NCBI RefSeq assembly: GCF_014356525.2 | Contig: NC_052506.1 | Span: forward strand, 17,501,361-17,565,360 | From: Nilaparvata lugens | Taxonomy: Eukaryota > Arthropoda > Insecta > Hemiptera > Delphacidae | Reading direction: 5' to 3' | DNA length: 64,000 bases | Part shown: in pieces, positions 43,150 through 55,700 of the stretch | Layout: each line of letters starts with the position of its first letter | Numbering within the stretch: the stretch's first letter is position 1 | Made by a program: the position numbers and the translations under genes | Notes under the pieces: generated by a model | The model's database searches: none | What the model saw: only the letters and a program-made list of their open reading frames with translations | What the model was told of the DNA's origin: nothing

Positions 43150-46100
43150 CCAATTAGGAAGACAAGTACCAGTAAAGGCCCTGTGGCATCTGAGATTAAT
43201 TTCAAAATTCTCTTCAGTAATGTGCAGTGTCTCAACTTGGCGAAGAAACTTGATATTGAATTGGCAATATGTGGGGTTGATTACAACATATTATGCCTTG
43301 TGGAGCACTGGCTATGTGTTGATCAACTGAAAATGGTAAATTTTGATGACTATTTACTGGTTAGTTCATTCAGTCGAATCACCCATATACATGGAGGAGT
43401 AGCAATCTTTGTATCCAAGGATGTACTTGGCCAAAATAAAGCAAGAAATGTGGATTTGAATATCTATCACCATTGTAAGGAGCTTGATTTTGAGTTTGCT
43501 TGTATTACATTGTTGGAGCCCAAGATAATAATTGTAAATGTGTACCGTTCACCCAATGCTGACCCAAATTATTTCATAGAACATCTGGAACAGGTTATTT
43601 TCCACCTAGTGAAGAAAATGCCAAATCATCATATTGTTATAGGTGGTGATTTTAATTTCAATTTTCTTGATGATGCATCCACAAATACTGCAACTTTTGT
43701 TAATCTAATGAGGTCCCTGAATTTGTACTGCACTGTGAGACAACCCACGAGAAAGGAAGCCTGTCTAGATAATGTGGTAACAAACTTGCCACAGTGTTTG
43801 TACAGAGTTGCAGTGGAGAGTTATGCCTTGAGTGACCATGAGTCTATCTGTTTCTCTGTGGATGAAAGGAGCTCTGATCTTTCTGGGAATGATCCTCCTG
43901 AGGAAATTATGGTGCGCCCAATTGCAAAGAGTCAGCTGAACCACTTCTCGCACCTCTTGTCACTGGTGAACTGGAACGAAATGGGTAGTAACACCTGGCC
44001 CTGCAGAGGAAAATTTCAACAAATTTTTCAGTCGATTCAAGTATCTCTTTGACAAGGTTTTTCCTGTCAAAATACAAAAACCAAACCATAGAAATAAGCC
44101 CTGTTGGATGAACCAAGAATTGGTTGTTCTCAAGAACTGGGTCATTGTGGCCTATGATCGGTAAAGAAATCTCAAGACAAATGATGCCAAGCAAATGTAT
44201 TTAATGCTCAAGAAAGATTACAAAGAAATACTTCTAAAAGCTAAACAAAATGCAAATGCACAGCTTATAAACTCTTCACAAAAAAAGTGCTCAGCTGCAT
44301 GGAGAGTCATAAGAAGAGAAATAGGGACTCCAGGAAGAACTACGAGGATCAAGCCAGACGTTTTCAACTCCTACTTTGTGGACTCAGTTAAGGCAGTTCG
44401 TCATTCTATAGGCACTCCAGAAGTATCAGCCCTGCAGTTTCTGAATGCTGTGCCCAAGCCTGAGACAGCTTTCTCACTTCGACCGGTTTCATGTGAGGAG
44501 GTGTTGGAAATTGTTGGTGAATTGAAGAGTTCAAATAGTAGAGACTTTTTTGGCATGTCAGTAAATCTGATCAAGAGTGTCATTTTGAAAATCCTTATAC
44601 CCCTGACCTCTTGCCTGAATGCATGTATCACAGAGGGTGTCTTCCCTACTATTCTGAAGATCGCTAAGACCATTCCAGTGCATAAGAAGGGATCATTTGA
44701 TATGCCTGGTAATTTCAGGCCTATCTCTATCCTGCCAGTCATCTCTAAAATCCTTGAATCTATTATTAAAAAGCAGTTATGCTGCTACTTCGAGAGCACT
44801 GGTTTGTTTGTAGATGCTCAGTTTGGTTTTAGAGTTGGCAGAACTACAGCCCAGGCAGTTGGAAGGCTGGTAGGTAACCACTATTCTGGAGGGTTTTGAG
44901 AACCGTGTTTTCACCGGATTGACATTGTGTGATCTGAACCGTGCTTTTGACACTGTTGACCACCAAACTCTTCTGTTCAAGCTGGATTTCTATGGAGTCA
45001 CAGAGGGGACATTGAAGCTCATCAAGTCTTATCTGTCAGATCGTAGCCAGGCAGTTCAGGTGAATGGAAGGTTATCTGGGTTGGAAGCAATTCTTCATGG
45101 GGTTCCCCAAGGATCCATATTGGGACCCCTACTTTTCATTATCATGATGAATGATGTTCCATCAGTGTTGGGTAACAGGTTGATTGCATGCAGATGACAC
45201 CACATTGTATGATGTCAATAAATCAGTGGAAAATCTGAATGTAGAAATGAGTCAGTCTCTGAGTACCGTCTCAGCTTGGTTTGAGTCCAAATATCTCAAA
45301 CTAAAAAATGAGGATAAGACTCAAAGGATAATATTTGGCTTGAGAAATGTCACAGATCAGGCGAGAAGTGTTGGACTCTGGGTTTCCATCTGGATTCGAA
45401 ATTGACATGGAACCCACATATCAACTTCATATGTACAAAGCTGTCCAGAGTAATCTACCTACTCAGGCAGCTGATGCTGTGTGTACCTAAAAGCTATGTG
45501 AGGACTGCATATATCTCTTTCTTCCAAGGAATAGTGATGTATGGTATGGAACACTGGGGTGCAGCCAGCGGCATTGATAGAGTTCTCCTACTGCAGAAGA
45601 GGGCCATCAGAATCACCACGGGGTCTGGCACAATTGATCATTGTCGTCCACTGTTTTGTGCAGAATCGGTCATGACAATCATCTGCCTCTACATCTTCAT
45701 ATCCCTTAAAAAAATCAAGGACAGCCTGGAATGTTTGAGCCTGAGGAGTGACTTTCATGACCACAACACAAGAGGCAGAAGCCTACTCAACCTGCCTTTC
45801 ACAAGACTGAGTAGGATGAAAAATAGCCCTGGTAGCCTCAGCATGAGGCTTTTCAACCGGCTGCCAGCATCAGTGAGGACTCTTACAACACAGCAGTTCA
45901 ACAAATGCACCCATGCATTCCTTGTGAAAACCCCTCTGTATTCAATAAGGGAGTTTTTTGATATCCCAAATGCTGCCATCAAAAAATTTTATTCATGAAC
46001 TTTATAAGATACTGTTCTTTTTTCATGTGATATTGTCTTTTTTGCACCAAAGACTTTTGCTTTTAATATAGGCTTTATCAATTTCTCCTTTGTTGATATA

Positions 46101-46175
46101 TATGTTTTGTATGCTTGTTTTATGACGAACCAATTGTTACAATTAGCTTACAAGGTAATAAAGATCATTCATTTA
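43150..46175 (+). pseudogene. Non-LTR retrotransposon ORF2 (endonuclease + RT), frameshifted
   Basis: An APE-type endonuclease occupies 43183-44000 (FSNVQCL, CLVEHWL, GGVAIFVSKD, NVYRSPNADP, IGGDFNFNFLD, LSDHESI). The RT follows: IPVHKKGSFDMPGNFRPISI, then LPVISKILE and QFGFRVGRTTAQ at 44660-44860, FDTVDHQTLLFKL at 44945, HGVPQGSILGPLLFIIMMND at 45097 and ADDTTLYDVNKS at 45186. The C-terminal tail (SMRLFNRLPASVRT) stops at 45996-45998. I count frame shifts near 44000, 44870, 45190 and 45400, plus a stop at about 44162, so it is inactive. The EN plus RT layout without an RNase H domain suits a jockey/CR1-type LINE. The 3' end near 46175 follows GGTAATAAAGATCATTC. Confidence 0.9.
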
Positions 46176-46400
46176 TTTCAATGATTCATTAATACCATAA
46201 CCATACTCTTATTGCACAATCTACATTCGTGTATCAGTAATAATTATTATTGTCCTACATAAATATTATTTTTCCATTTTATTCATTTTTTAAGCTAGAA
46301 TGCTAGCGCCGTGAGTTTCGTTTGTATTTAAATAGCATAAAATGATATTTATACAAGGAATTCAGATTAAGCTCATATCAGAGAGAATATCGAATACTAT

Positions 46401-47753
46401 AATTGAGGGGCCTAGATGCAAAAGTCACATTCTCCATTTTTTTGAGAAATTGAGTTATTTATATGGCTGTGTTCGTATTTTAAAGGGGAATCAGACTGTC
46501 TGGTTGTTTTGTAGCAAAACTCACTTTTACAGACCTAAAAATAGTATTGAAAATCACGATTTGGATCAAAAGTCACATTTACCAGTCGATGTTTTGCAGC
46601 AAAACTCACACTCTCCAGTTAAGCCAATCACAGGGCATCTGAAGGTTGCAAAGCATCATGGGTGTGCTCAGTTCATTGCTCTCAGTGCTCTGTTTCGGTC
46701 TGCACTTTTGTTGGTTAGATTCATTTGTTTTGATCGTCCACTTCAATTTGATAGATTATTATTTTGAATTAGTTCAATATCCAAGTAGTAAGGAATTCAA
46801 TGGAAGAACAAGTCAAGATTTTTACTGGACTGACTAGAGAGAAGAAAATATCTCTTGATAAGTGGAAGCGAAATGCTGCAAAAAAGCATGGTGATATTCA
46901 ATATGGAACCACTCATTATTCCAAAATCTAACTCATTAAACAAACAAAAAAGGACGATGTGAATAATTTGTTGGAAAAACACTATGGTAATCAGTGGAGG
47001 AAAAATAAAGAGTTGATTTTCTATAGAAAAATTATTGATGGAGCTGCTGATAAAGATGAAGAAGAGCCAACATGTGAGCCGTTTCAGGAAATAAATTACA
47101 TCAATGTTTGATGTCATACATTAATCATTATTGTTAATGTCATTCTTATTTGTACTACTATGAACAGTCTTTTTTCATAATGTATTTGAAATATTATGTA
47201 AATACTTGTTATTTTTTCATGAGGATGAAGAAGAGCCTTAAGAGCCTTTTCCAGAAATAAATTACAGCAATGTTTGATGTCAAACAGAAATGACTAATAA
47301 TATTTCATGCTTATTAATTTCTACTGCTATGGACAGTTTTTTTACTATGTATTAAACATGTATGAAAATACTCTTGTTTATTTTTCCATGGTTATTCCTC
47401 CTGGTAAAAATGTTATCACAAATCACTTGAGATTTATTTTTCTTGGTTCTAGTTGTTTCCCATCTATTTTGGTACAAAACTTACATTCTCCATGTAAGTT
47501 TGCTTCAAAATTCACATTTAACCAAATTTTGCTACAAAACTCACACTTTGTGTATTTTGAAGTTAAATTCCTGTTTTATTTAGTTCAACAACTTATTGAA
47601 GCTGTGTGCAAGTAGTTGGTATAGTTTCAAGCTTTGCTTGAAAAAATACTTGCAACAATATCCTTATTTTATCATCATGAAACAGTTTTTTGCGGTTTCC
47701 CAAAAAATTGGAAAAGTGGAGAGTGTGACTTTTGCATCTAGGCCCCCTCAATT
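46401..47753. mobile_element. TIR element with iterated CAAAASTCACA motifs
   Basis: The ends AATTGAGGGGCCTAGATGCA and TGCATCTAGGCCCCCTCAAT(T) are inverted repeats, extending inward through AAAGTCACATTCTCC. The subterminal regions repeat a word of about 17 bp, CAAAACTCACAYTCTCC. Copies lie near 46513, 46567, 46599, 47470, 47508 and 47534, in addition to the two in the TIRs. Such iterations are usual for transposase-binding subterminal repeats. It carries one small ORF (46800-47111) but no recognisable transposase. Confidence 0.7.
46800..47111 (+). pseudogene. Small ORF inside the TIR element, one in-frame stop
   Basis: From ATG at 46800 the frame reads MEEQVKIFTGLTREKKISLD, a Lys-rich region (KWKRNAAKKHG), then TAA at 46929-46931. 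It continues in the same frame with DDVNNLLEKHYGNQWRKNKE and an acidic tail (DKDEEEPTCE) to TGA at 47109. Frame conservation across the stop suggests a once-intact protein of about 103 residues, or a C-terminal piece of a larger one. I do not recognise the family. The acidic tail DEEEP and the phrase EINYINV are partly repeated at 47224-47276 (GATGAAGAAGAGCC, CAGAAATAAATTACA), so that segment was duplicated. Confidence 0.45.
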
Positions 47754-47759
47754 CTCTTA

Positions 47760-49745
47760 TTCATTCCAAACAAAAATATCCTTGTTCTGCTCAAATGCAA
47801 TGAATTTAAATCTTATCGAAGAAGTAAAAACTCAGTCATTCCCTAATCGCGCAACTTCTTCGCAGCTTGTGATCTTCTCAAAGGTGGTTGTAGATTTCCG
47901 TCATCTCTTTGCCTCTTGTACCACTCTATTTATTCTTGGCTCTATGCGAATAGCAATGGTGGCAATTGGTGTGGCGTGTGGCGATGAAAAATGGCAGTGA
48001 TTGACAGTGTCATAATCAGAGAATTAGCTAAATTTCTAGAAATTTGAATTTTTTAATTATTTTCTATGTTTGTTTATTACTACTTATAGGAATGGTGAGT
48101 AATTTTGCTATAATTTCCTTTATTTTGTTTTAGGCTTTACTGTTTGATATCAATTGCATTTATAAGTGAAGTTGGGTTTCGAGGTTTGCCGCAATTGATT
48201 ACCTATCTTATAAATTTTTGTTATTTAAATTTGTCTTTTTATGTAATTACAGTAAACAACTCACTCCAAATTAAACAATTTGATAGTTTTTATTGGCCAG
48301 CATTGTAAATACCTGTTGATATACATCTTCTAAAATGAAACTTATAGGTTATTAAATTTTGTTTTTTATTGTCTTGTTGAAAAAATGTGTTTTCTTGATT
48401 AGTTATTAAAGTTTATTCAATCTTCAACTTTTTAATTAAGTTACTTTCTATACATTGCTAATGCAAGTTATAATTTATTGATAGTTGAAAGGCTAAAACT
48501 AAAAATTCCATCAAACTAATTTCTTAAAAGCTCTTTAATTAGTGGGCCGTAAACTACAGCAAATCAACATTATTATATACCTTTGTAGGTTTCACAGCCC
48601 TATTATATTTTACAGTGGTTAATAAAGCTATTAATTTGAATAAATTTAACTATAACTAAGCCTAATAAACTGGTCAGTCGTTATGCGATGACATCACTTA
48701 ACCTCGGTTGAATAATGATCGTACAGTAAGTGAACAAAGCCCTAAAATTGCTAGTTTGGCGAAATATAATAGAAAATAGTTGATTAGGTCTAGCTGTTCA
48801 AATAGTTGAATAAGTAATTGAAATGCGCAAAGTTATTTAGAATATCACAAGTTCTAATGAAAAAATGAAATTAATACAAAATAACATGTCAAATGTTTTA
48901 TATTCATAAGTTTACAAATAAAAAAGGGTTTGTTCTCTGAAGACTGGTATTTTTTTAGATTTATGAAAAATAATACTGTAATGAGAAGAATGCTCCTATA
49001 TATCATGACTTGAAAAAATATATGAAACTCTCTGTTGGACAATTAAAAAGTCACATCTTGCCTGCAAGTTTCTAAGATCTGTTGCAATGTGTATTAATGC
49101 AGACATAATAATTATTTTCATTTCAGCAATAAACAGCAGGTGATCCGTGCATTGCACTGGGGAAAATGTTGTGGTGTAAAATGCAATTGTCTTATGCCAA
49201 TGGAAAAATAGAATAGCCTATTATAATAATTTATTATTATGACAAAATTACGTGAATTATCTTCATCAGTTGAAAATTCTCTCTCAAAAAATATAAATAG
49301 AAAACAAAAATAATGTAATTGGTCTTAAACCCCCAACTTCCTATTCATGAGTAACTCGTGCTATCAATAACGCATAGCGTCACGGATTAAATTGGTGAAA
49401 GCTCTGTTTGGTTGGGCTTTTATCGTTGTGTAAACTTTGAATCACAAATTAAATTGATTTGTTTCATTAAATTAAAATTTATTGATTAATAAGAATAAAA
49501 ATAATCCTCTGTCTATTCTTGGTAAATTCAAAATCTTAATGTAAAATTGCAAGTTTATCATAAGTGATGATGCTTCAATCATGTATTTCCAATCCCGTAC
49601 ATGTATAAGACAGAACCTTTCTTTATTAAAAAGATTATTTGACTTATAAGTATTTATTATAAGTACCAGAGGTACTTCACTTCAGTCATAATTATTTACC
49701 TCTGATCATGTTATTGGAATGAATGTTGTCTTATTCGTTTTCCAT
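47760..49745. other. Intergenic AT-rich stretch upstream of TM9SF4
   Basis: No protein domain or clear repeat termini were found. A TTTCATTTCAG acceptor-like site near 49128, followed by CAATAAACAGCAG|GTGATC, could bound a small non-coding exon, but this is weak. The promoter and any 5' UTR exon of TM9SF4 should lie here. Confidence 0.35.
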
Positions 49746-49747
49746 TT

Positions 49748-52700
49748 ATGTTGCAGGTTTGGATTCAAATACTCCTCGGCATCGTATCATTTCTAATTTG
49801 CAATGAAGTGGCCATAGCATTTTACATTCCTGGCGTTGCTCCAGTGGAATTCAAAGCTGGAGCTCCAATCGAAGTGAAGGCTGTTAAAATGACCAGTACT
49901 CGAACTCAACTTCCATACGAGTACTACTCACTTCCTTTCTGTCGACCAAAAAATCGAACTATCTATAAATCGGAAAATCTTGGTTAGTGTAATATTTGAT
50001 TTAGTATTCAAGTTTTGAGCATATGAATATGATTTAATTTGAATTTAGTTGCTCGTGTCTTCTACACTTTTTTCTTAGTGTTTCTTATTATTTATTAGAC
50101 TACTTCAATAACCAGTGATGTAGTCTCAAAATTCACCTACAGCTAGCCCTCCTGGCAAATGAACCAACCCTCTCACTAATCAAAAAATTCCATTTAAAAA
50201 GTCAAAAACCTTCATTTTACGAGTCATAAACGTAAAACTTCATAGTCTGATTCATATTAATTCAATTTTTTGCCAAATGGTTATGAAAAATAAAACAAAA
50301 TTATAAAAACAATGGACCAGAACAGACCGAATCAAAATTAGAAAAATATAACCTCAAACAATAAAATTACAAGCCTGCGCGACCACACCAACCAAACGAA
50401 ACGTCTCAACTCGCTTCGCTGTGATCGCCAAAGTTTGGGCATGAAAGCTTTGGCTTCAACTCACTGCAATGAAAAAATGAATGTACTATCTACCCGCCAC
50501 TCCTTCTTCGAGAATAACATTGCCGTTATAGGCGGCTGAACTATCGCTCGGAAAGAGCTAGCTTCACGTATTCGGCCTTGTCCCGCAACATCGCAAACTC
50601 TCAATTTGACCTCAAAAATGGTTTTCATACTTTCTACTTTCTCAAATAATAACCTACATCAACAATAATAATTATCTATATATTAAAGTTGGGCTTCGCA
50701 GCCAGCCTTGAGAATGCGCCAGTGACAATAACTGTGTTGTTGATTGTAGGTGAGGTATTGCGAGGTGATAGAATCGTGAACACACCATATGAAGTTCGGA
50801 TGGCTGAGGATGTGAGCTGCAAACTGCTGTGTCACTCACCCGACAGTCCGATCCACTGGACATCTGAAGAGCAGCAGAAAGTCGTCAACAGAATAAATCA
50901 TGAGTACTCCGTTCACTTGTGAGTTCCACTTCTCCAATTGAATGCTTGATAATGTATTTGCGAAAGTTTATTTCATAATCATACTTTGTGCGTACTTATC
51001 CAATTACGATATCTTTAAAAGTTATTCTTAATTCAACGAATATAAGAGGAGGATTATAATTTATTGATCCATTCCAAACTGTCACATAGGGCCGTTTGCA
51101 CAGTCAAAGCTTAAACTCGATTTAATCAGCTGGTGGCTTAGACTCAAAATGAAACAAATCATAACAAACTAATTTAATCCAGTTTAAAATGAAATTTAGT
51201 TTAAACTGTCACTGTGCAAACGTCCCTTAAACGAATGACTGTATCATTAATTCATTCATTCTCCATGTCAGTATTTAAACGAAAAAATAGTGCATTTATG
51301 ACTTGTAAGTAGGATTTTAAAGAATTATTCTTGGGTTTTCCTTATCTAAATAAAAAAATAGTGAACTACTAATATAAATGACTTGTGAGTAGGAGTTTGA
51401 AGAATTATTCTTTGGTTTTCCTTATTTGAAACAGGCAATATCACTCATAACTCCGCTTGTCGTGATTGAATATGACTCCGAGTCGTGATTGAATATTCAT
51501 AATTTTTATACTCATAAATTGTCCAAAACTTTTAAAATTTCACTCTATTAATAATGACTTGTGTATTTTTAATATTTTTATACTCATAAATTGTCAAAAC
51601 CTTATAAAATTTTACTCTATTAATGTATGATATGTGACAAATATGACTTGTGTGTATGTCTGTAATTTTTCTTCATCTAGTAATATATTATTTGTCTTTG
51701 ACTAATTCTAATTTATTTTCAGGCTTGTGGACAATTTACCTTGTGCTACCAAAGGCTCCTCGGACGATCAGTATGAACACGGCTACCGATTAGGGTTCAC
51801 CGACAATGGAGCTTTCATCAACAACCATTTGAAATTGATTTTGCATTACCACACTGTAAATGAGTATGTATTTTGTTTGAAGTTCATTCGAATAACACTT
51901 GACTCTTTCTTCTGCATCTCTTTAATATTATTCCGAAAACTTTTATTTCCTCGATTCATTTTAGTTTTACTGATTCATTTTTCTACCTATCTGACTCAAT
52001 CATAAATGTGAAGGTGTTCTTCTATCAACTCATACCCATGCACATTCCTGTATTATTAATGGGAGTGGGTGAGTGCACAACATTTATATTTGTGATTATT
52101 CGCGGAAATGTGTGACTCGAATTTCTAGGTAGAGAACCGGAATTATTTTAAACACTAAACTACGCTTCTTCCCAGATTATAATATTCTTCGAAATCAGAA
52201 TTTCAATCGACAATTTTTGTAGATCTTGGGTAAAATCTTTCGTTTTAAGCTTCTTAATATCTATTACTTCAGGACTAATCCTAAATGTTTGTATGACAAC
52301 TTGAAAACACATCCCAGGGGTTAATAATGCTATGCATTTCTGCTTCACAAAAATCCTTTGCGAAGCACGAGTACATACTAGTTATCAATCCAATTTAACT
52401 TATCGTTGGATAACAGTGTTTATTGGACATTGACATCCCAGGGGTTAATAATGCTATGTATTCCTGCTTCATTAAGATCCTTTGCGAAGCACGAGTACAT
52501 ACTAGTTATCAATTTAATTTAACTTATCGTTAGATAACAGTGTTTAATGATTGATTATTAACCGGCTACAAATGAACAAAATGAACTATTAATAAACACC
52601 AATCTGATGAACAGTCTTCTCTCAATACTAATGAAATTATAATATAAAAGATTGACTTACTGGTTCATCTATGAGAATCAATTTCTTTATTACATTAGAA

Positions 52701-55700
52701 TTTTTGGGAAGTAATGCCAGTAGTTAATGCTAGTATTGATTGTGTTGCAGTGAAACGTATAGAGTGGTTGGATTCGAAGTGGAACCCCAGAGTATTGACT
52801 TGAGCGAGCTGAAATTTGAAGACGGCAAATGCGTTATTCCACCAACGAAGGAAAAAGTGAAGCCGCAACAGGTTGGTGGTGGATCCAGCACGATTGGTCT
52901 GCACTTCACCTATTCCGTTGAATGGAAGTCGTCGCCAGTGAGCTGGGCCTCGCGGTGGGACATCTACCTTGCCATGTCCGACGTGCAAATACATTGGTTC
53001 TCCATCGTCAATTCGCTTGTCGTCGTGTTCTTCCTCTCAGGTGAGACTAAGGGCTAAAGCATAGTGGAGCTGTGAAGATAGCTGCAAGCTTAGAGTATTG
53101 AAAATAATGCATGCATTTAAATAGGTTATTAGTTCCAACACTCTCAAGCTTGAAGAGCTCACAACACAAAATTTTCCCCGATGCAAAGCACGGGCTACCA
53201 GCAAGTAATCATATAAATTAGAATGTTGATCATTTATTCTAAATTCAATCGGTAAGCTCTCATAATAGCATTAATTCAAGTAATTAATTCTCATCCCAAA
53301 ATGTGTTTCAGGCAAGTAAGAACTTACCAATATTGGAAATTAAAAAACAATGTATAATATTACAAAACTGAAATATCCTGCCAATAGAGGAAAATGTAGG
53401 CATTAATAAATTGTTCATCAATTACAACCCACACAATATAACTTCTAACTTGGATTCACTTCCATTACTAGGCTAAGCAATGTAAGTGAGAGAGAGTCCA
53501 GGGTAGAAATTATGTGGACTAGAGCACAGAGAGTAGAAACTCGTCAGAGTAAAACTGCAGAGAAAAGATAGTAGCCTATAAGAAAATATCCTATGCAATG
53601 TTCCAAAGTTTACAGTTTAACTCAAGCTGATAGTTCTTTTTCGTGAAGCTGTGTGACGCTGGTAGTCTCTCATACTGTGCCGTTCTCACACTCATCCGGC
53701 CAAAAAATTTGTTTGAACTTTGTAACGTAATATATACATATACCTTGGGATATCTTCTTTTGCTATTTTTCTCCATGGTTTTACCCTAACGAGTTTCTAT
53801 TTTTATTTTCTAAATTTACTCTGCTTGAGTCCACATAACTTCTTCCCTGGACTCTCTCTCACTTATATTGCTTAGCATAGTAAGTGAATCGAAGTTAGAA
53901 GTTATATTGTGCGGTTTGTAGTTGTTGAAAAATTCATTGCATTCATTGATGTTACTGACCCAATATGTAATCAATTAAATAGATTATCATTTGTTTGCAC
54001 AGGTATTCTGACAATGATAATGGTGCGGACTCTGCGCCGGGACATAGCGCGCTATAACGCCGACGATGGGATTGAGGAGGCACTGGAGGAGTCGGGCTGG
54101 AAGCTGGTGCATGGTGACGTGTTCAGGCCACCCCGCCACCCCCGTCTCTTCGCCGCCATCATCGGCTCCGGCATCCAGATCTACTTCATGGCACTCATCA
54201 CACTGTGTGAGCCAACCACTCTACCTATCTCTCCTATTAACCGTTATGTCGCATCTACAGGGTTGGGCAATGAAGTAAGGAGGATTCTAAATAGCTGCTA
54301 CATACTAATTTTTAAACGAAACCCCAATTATTTTTACCCAGTATGTACTTTGGATGTTGCCATTTTGATAATTAGAGTAGATTATGTTCGAAAATATTAT
54401 AAAATCTGTTAAATGGCGTCAGTTTTTATCCATACAATTCTGTAGACATTGTGAGAAGTTGTCCATACTCTTCTGAAGCGTTGCACATGCTATCGATGCA
54501 ATTTCTTGTGTTATTATCCACTCAGGGTTTCATGTGTACGTGTTTTTAATGTATACGTGTTTAGGTATCAAATAAAAAAAATAGTCACAAGATCCGGAAA
54601 CAAGATTCCACTCCACATTTCCATGGAACGAGATGAGGTGTCCTGGGAAGATCTGTCTTAGAAATTCTATAGTTTCTCTGGTTGACATGTTGGAACCATT
54701 CAATATTTAGGAGTAATTTTCTCAATTGCGGCATTAAAAATCACACAGCATTGTTAGATAACAATCTGAATTGGCAGTGACGTTTTCTTGACAAGTGACG
54801 AAGGCCCATCATGGAATTTCGATTAATGTCCCATCAAACCGTTAATTACTTGATATTGCTACACAACCAGCAATTATAAACATAAACACCCAATCTTAAA
54901 CCACCAAGGTTCCCTCTACGGCATATATGGCAAGATTATTTCCTGCACGGCACTCTGTCACCAACATCTCACAACGTCTACAGGAGTTTTTCGACAAAAA
55001 CGGACGCCATTTCATACATAATTAATTTTACTACTAACTATTTTTTACTCTCTTACAGATGAGAAATTTGATTTTGTTCAAAAATGAATTTGTAATAGAA
55101 ATTCAAAATCCTCCATACTTCATTGTCCAACCCTGTAAATTTTGGTCCAATGTCGGCCAGCGCCAGTGTGTGGATAGGTGATATGCCACCGCTGGCCTTA
55201 ACTGGCGTTCGACCTACGTTTGACCAGGCTGGGTCAGCGACTGGGCCAACATGTAGATTCGGCATTATGGATGTATCTGGTTTATGGTTGCATGTAGTAA
55301 GAGACCATGTCGTCAGGATTGATTTAATTAATTATTTTTATTCATTGACATAATTCAGTGACAGATGAAACTATTGAATGTCAAGTGGCTTTGTTGATAA
55401 TTTATTTACTTTTATAATATTTACTGTATATTCCTTCAATACAACTTTAGCTGCATACTGACTTGGGCGCCACGAACTCAGCTTTCCATCAGCTGATGCC
55501 ATGTCATCTTACTGTTTCTGCACAAATATGAACACACGTATTCCGCTTTTAATAATAATAAATATTTTTATTGCATAAAAAGCTGTACAATTACAGATTA
55601 TGGCAAACGTCAATTATAAAAACAAATAAAATACATGAAAATGATCAATGTCACAAAGTACAAAACACAAAAGTACAATAAGCTATGAACCACTGCTATT

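Noticed and set aside
54003..54412. 167-codon frame that continues past exon 5 of TM9SF4
   Set aside because: The family sequence stops matching at the GT donor after 54206. The rest is the intron and the TIR element.
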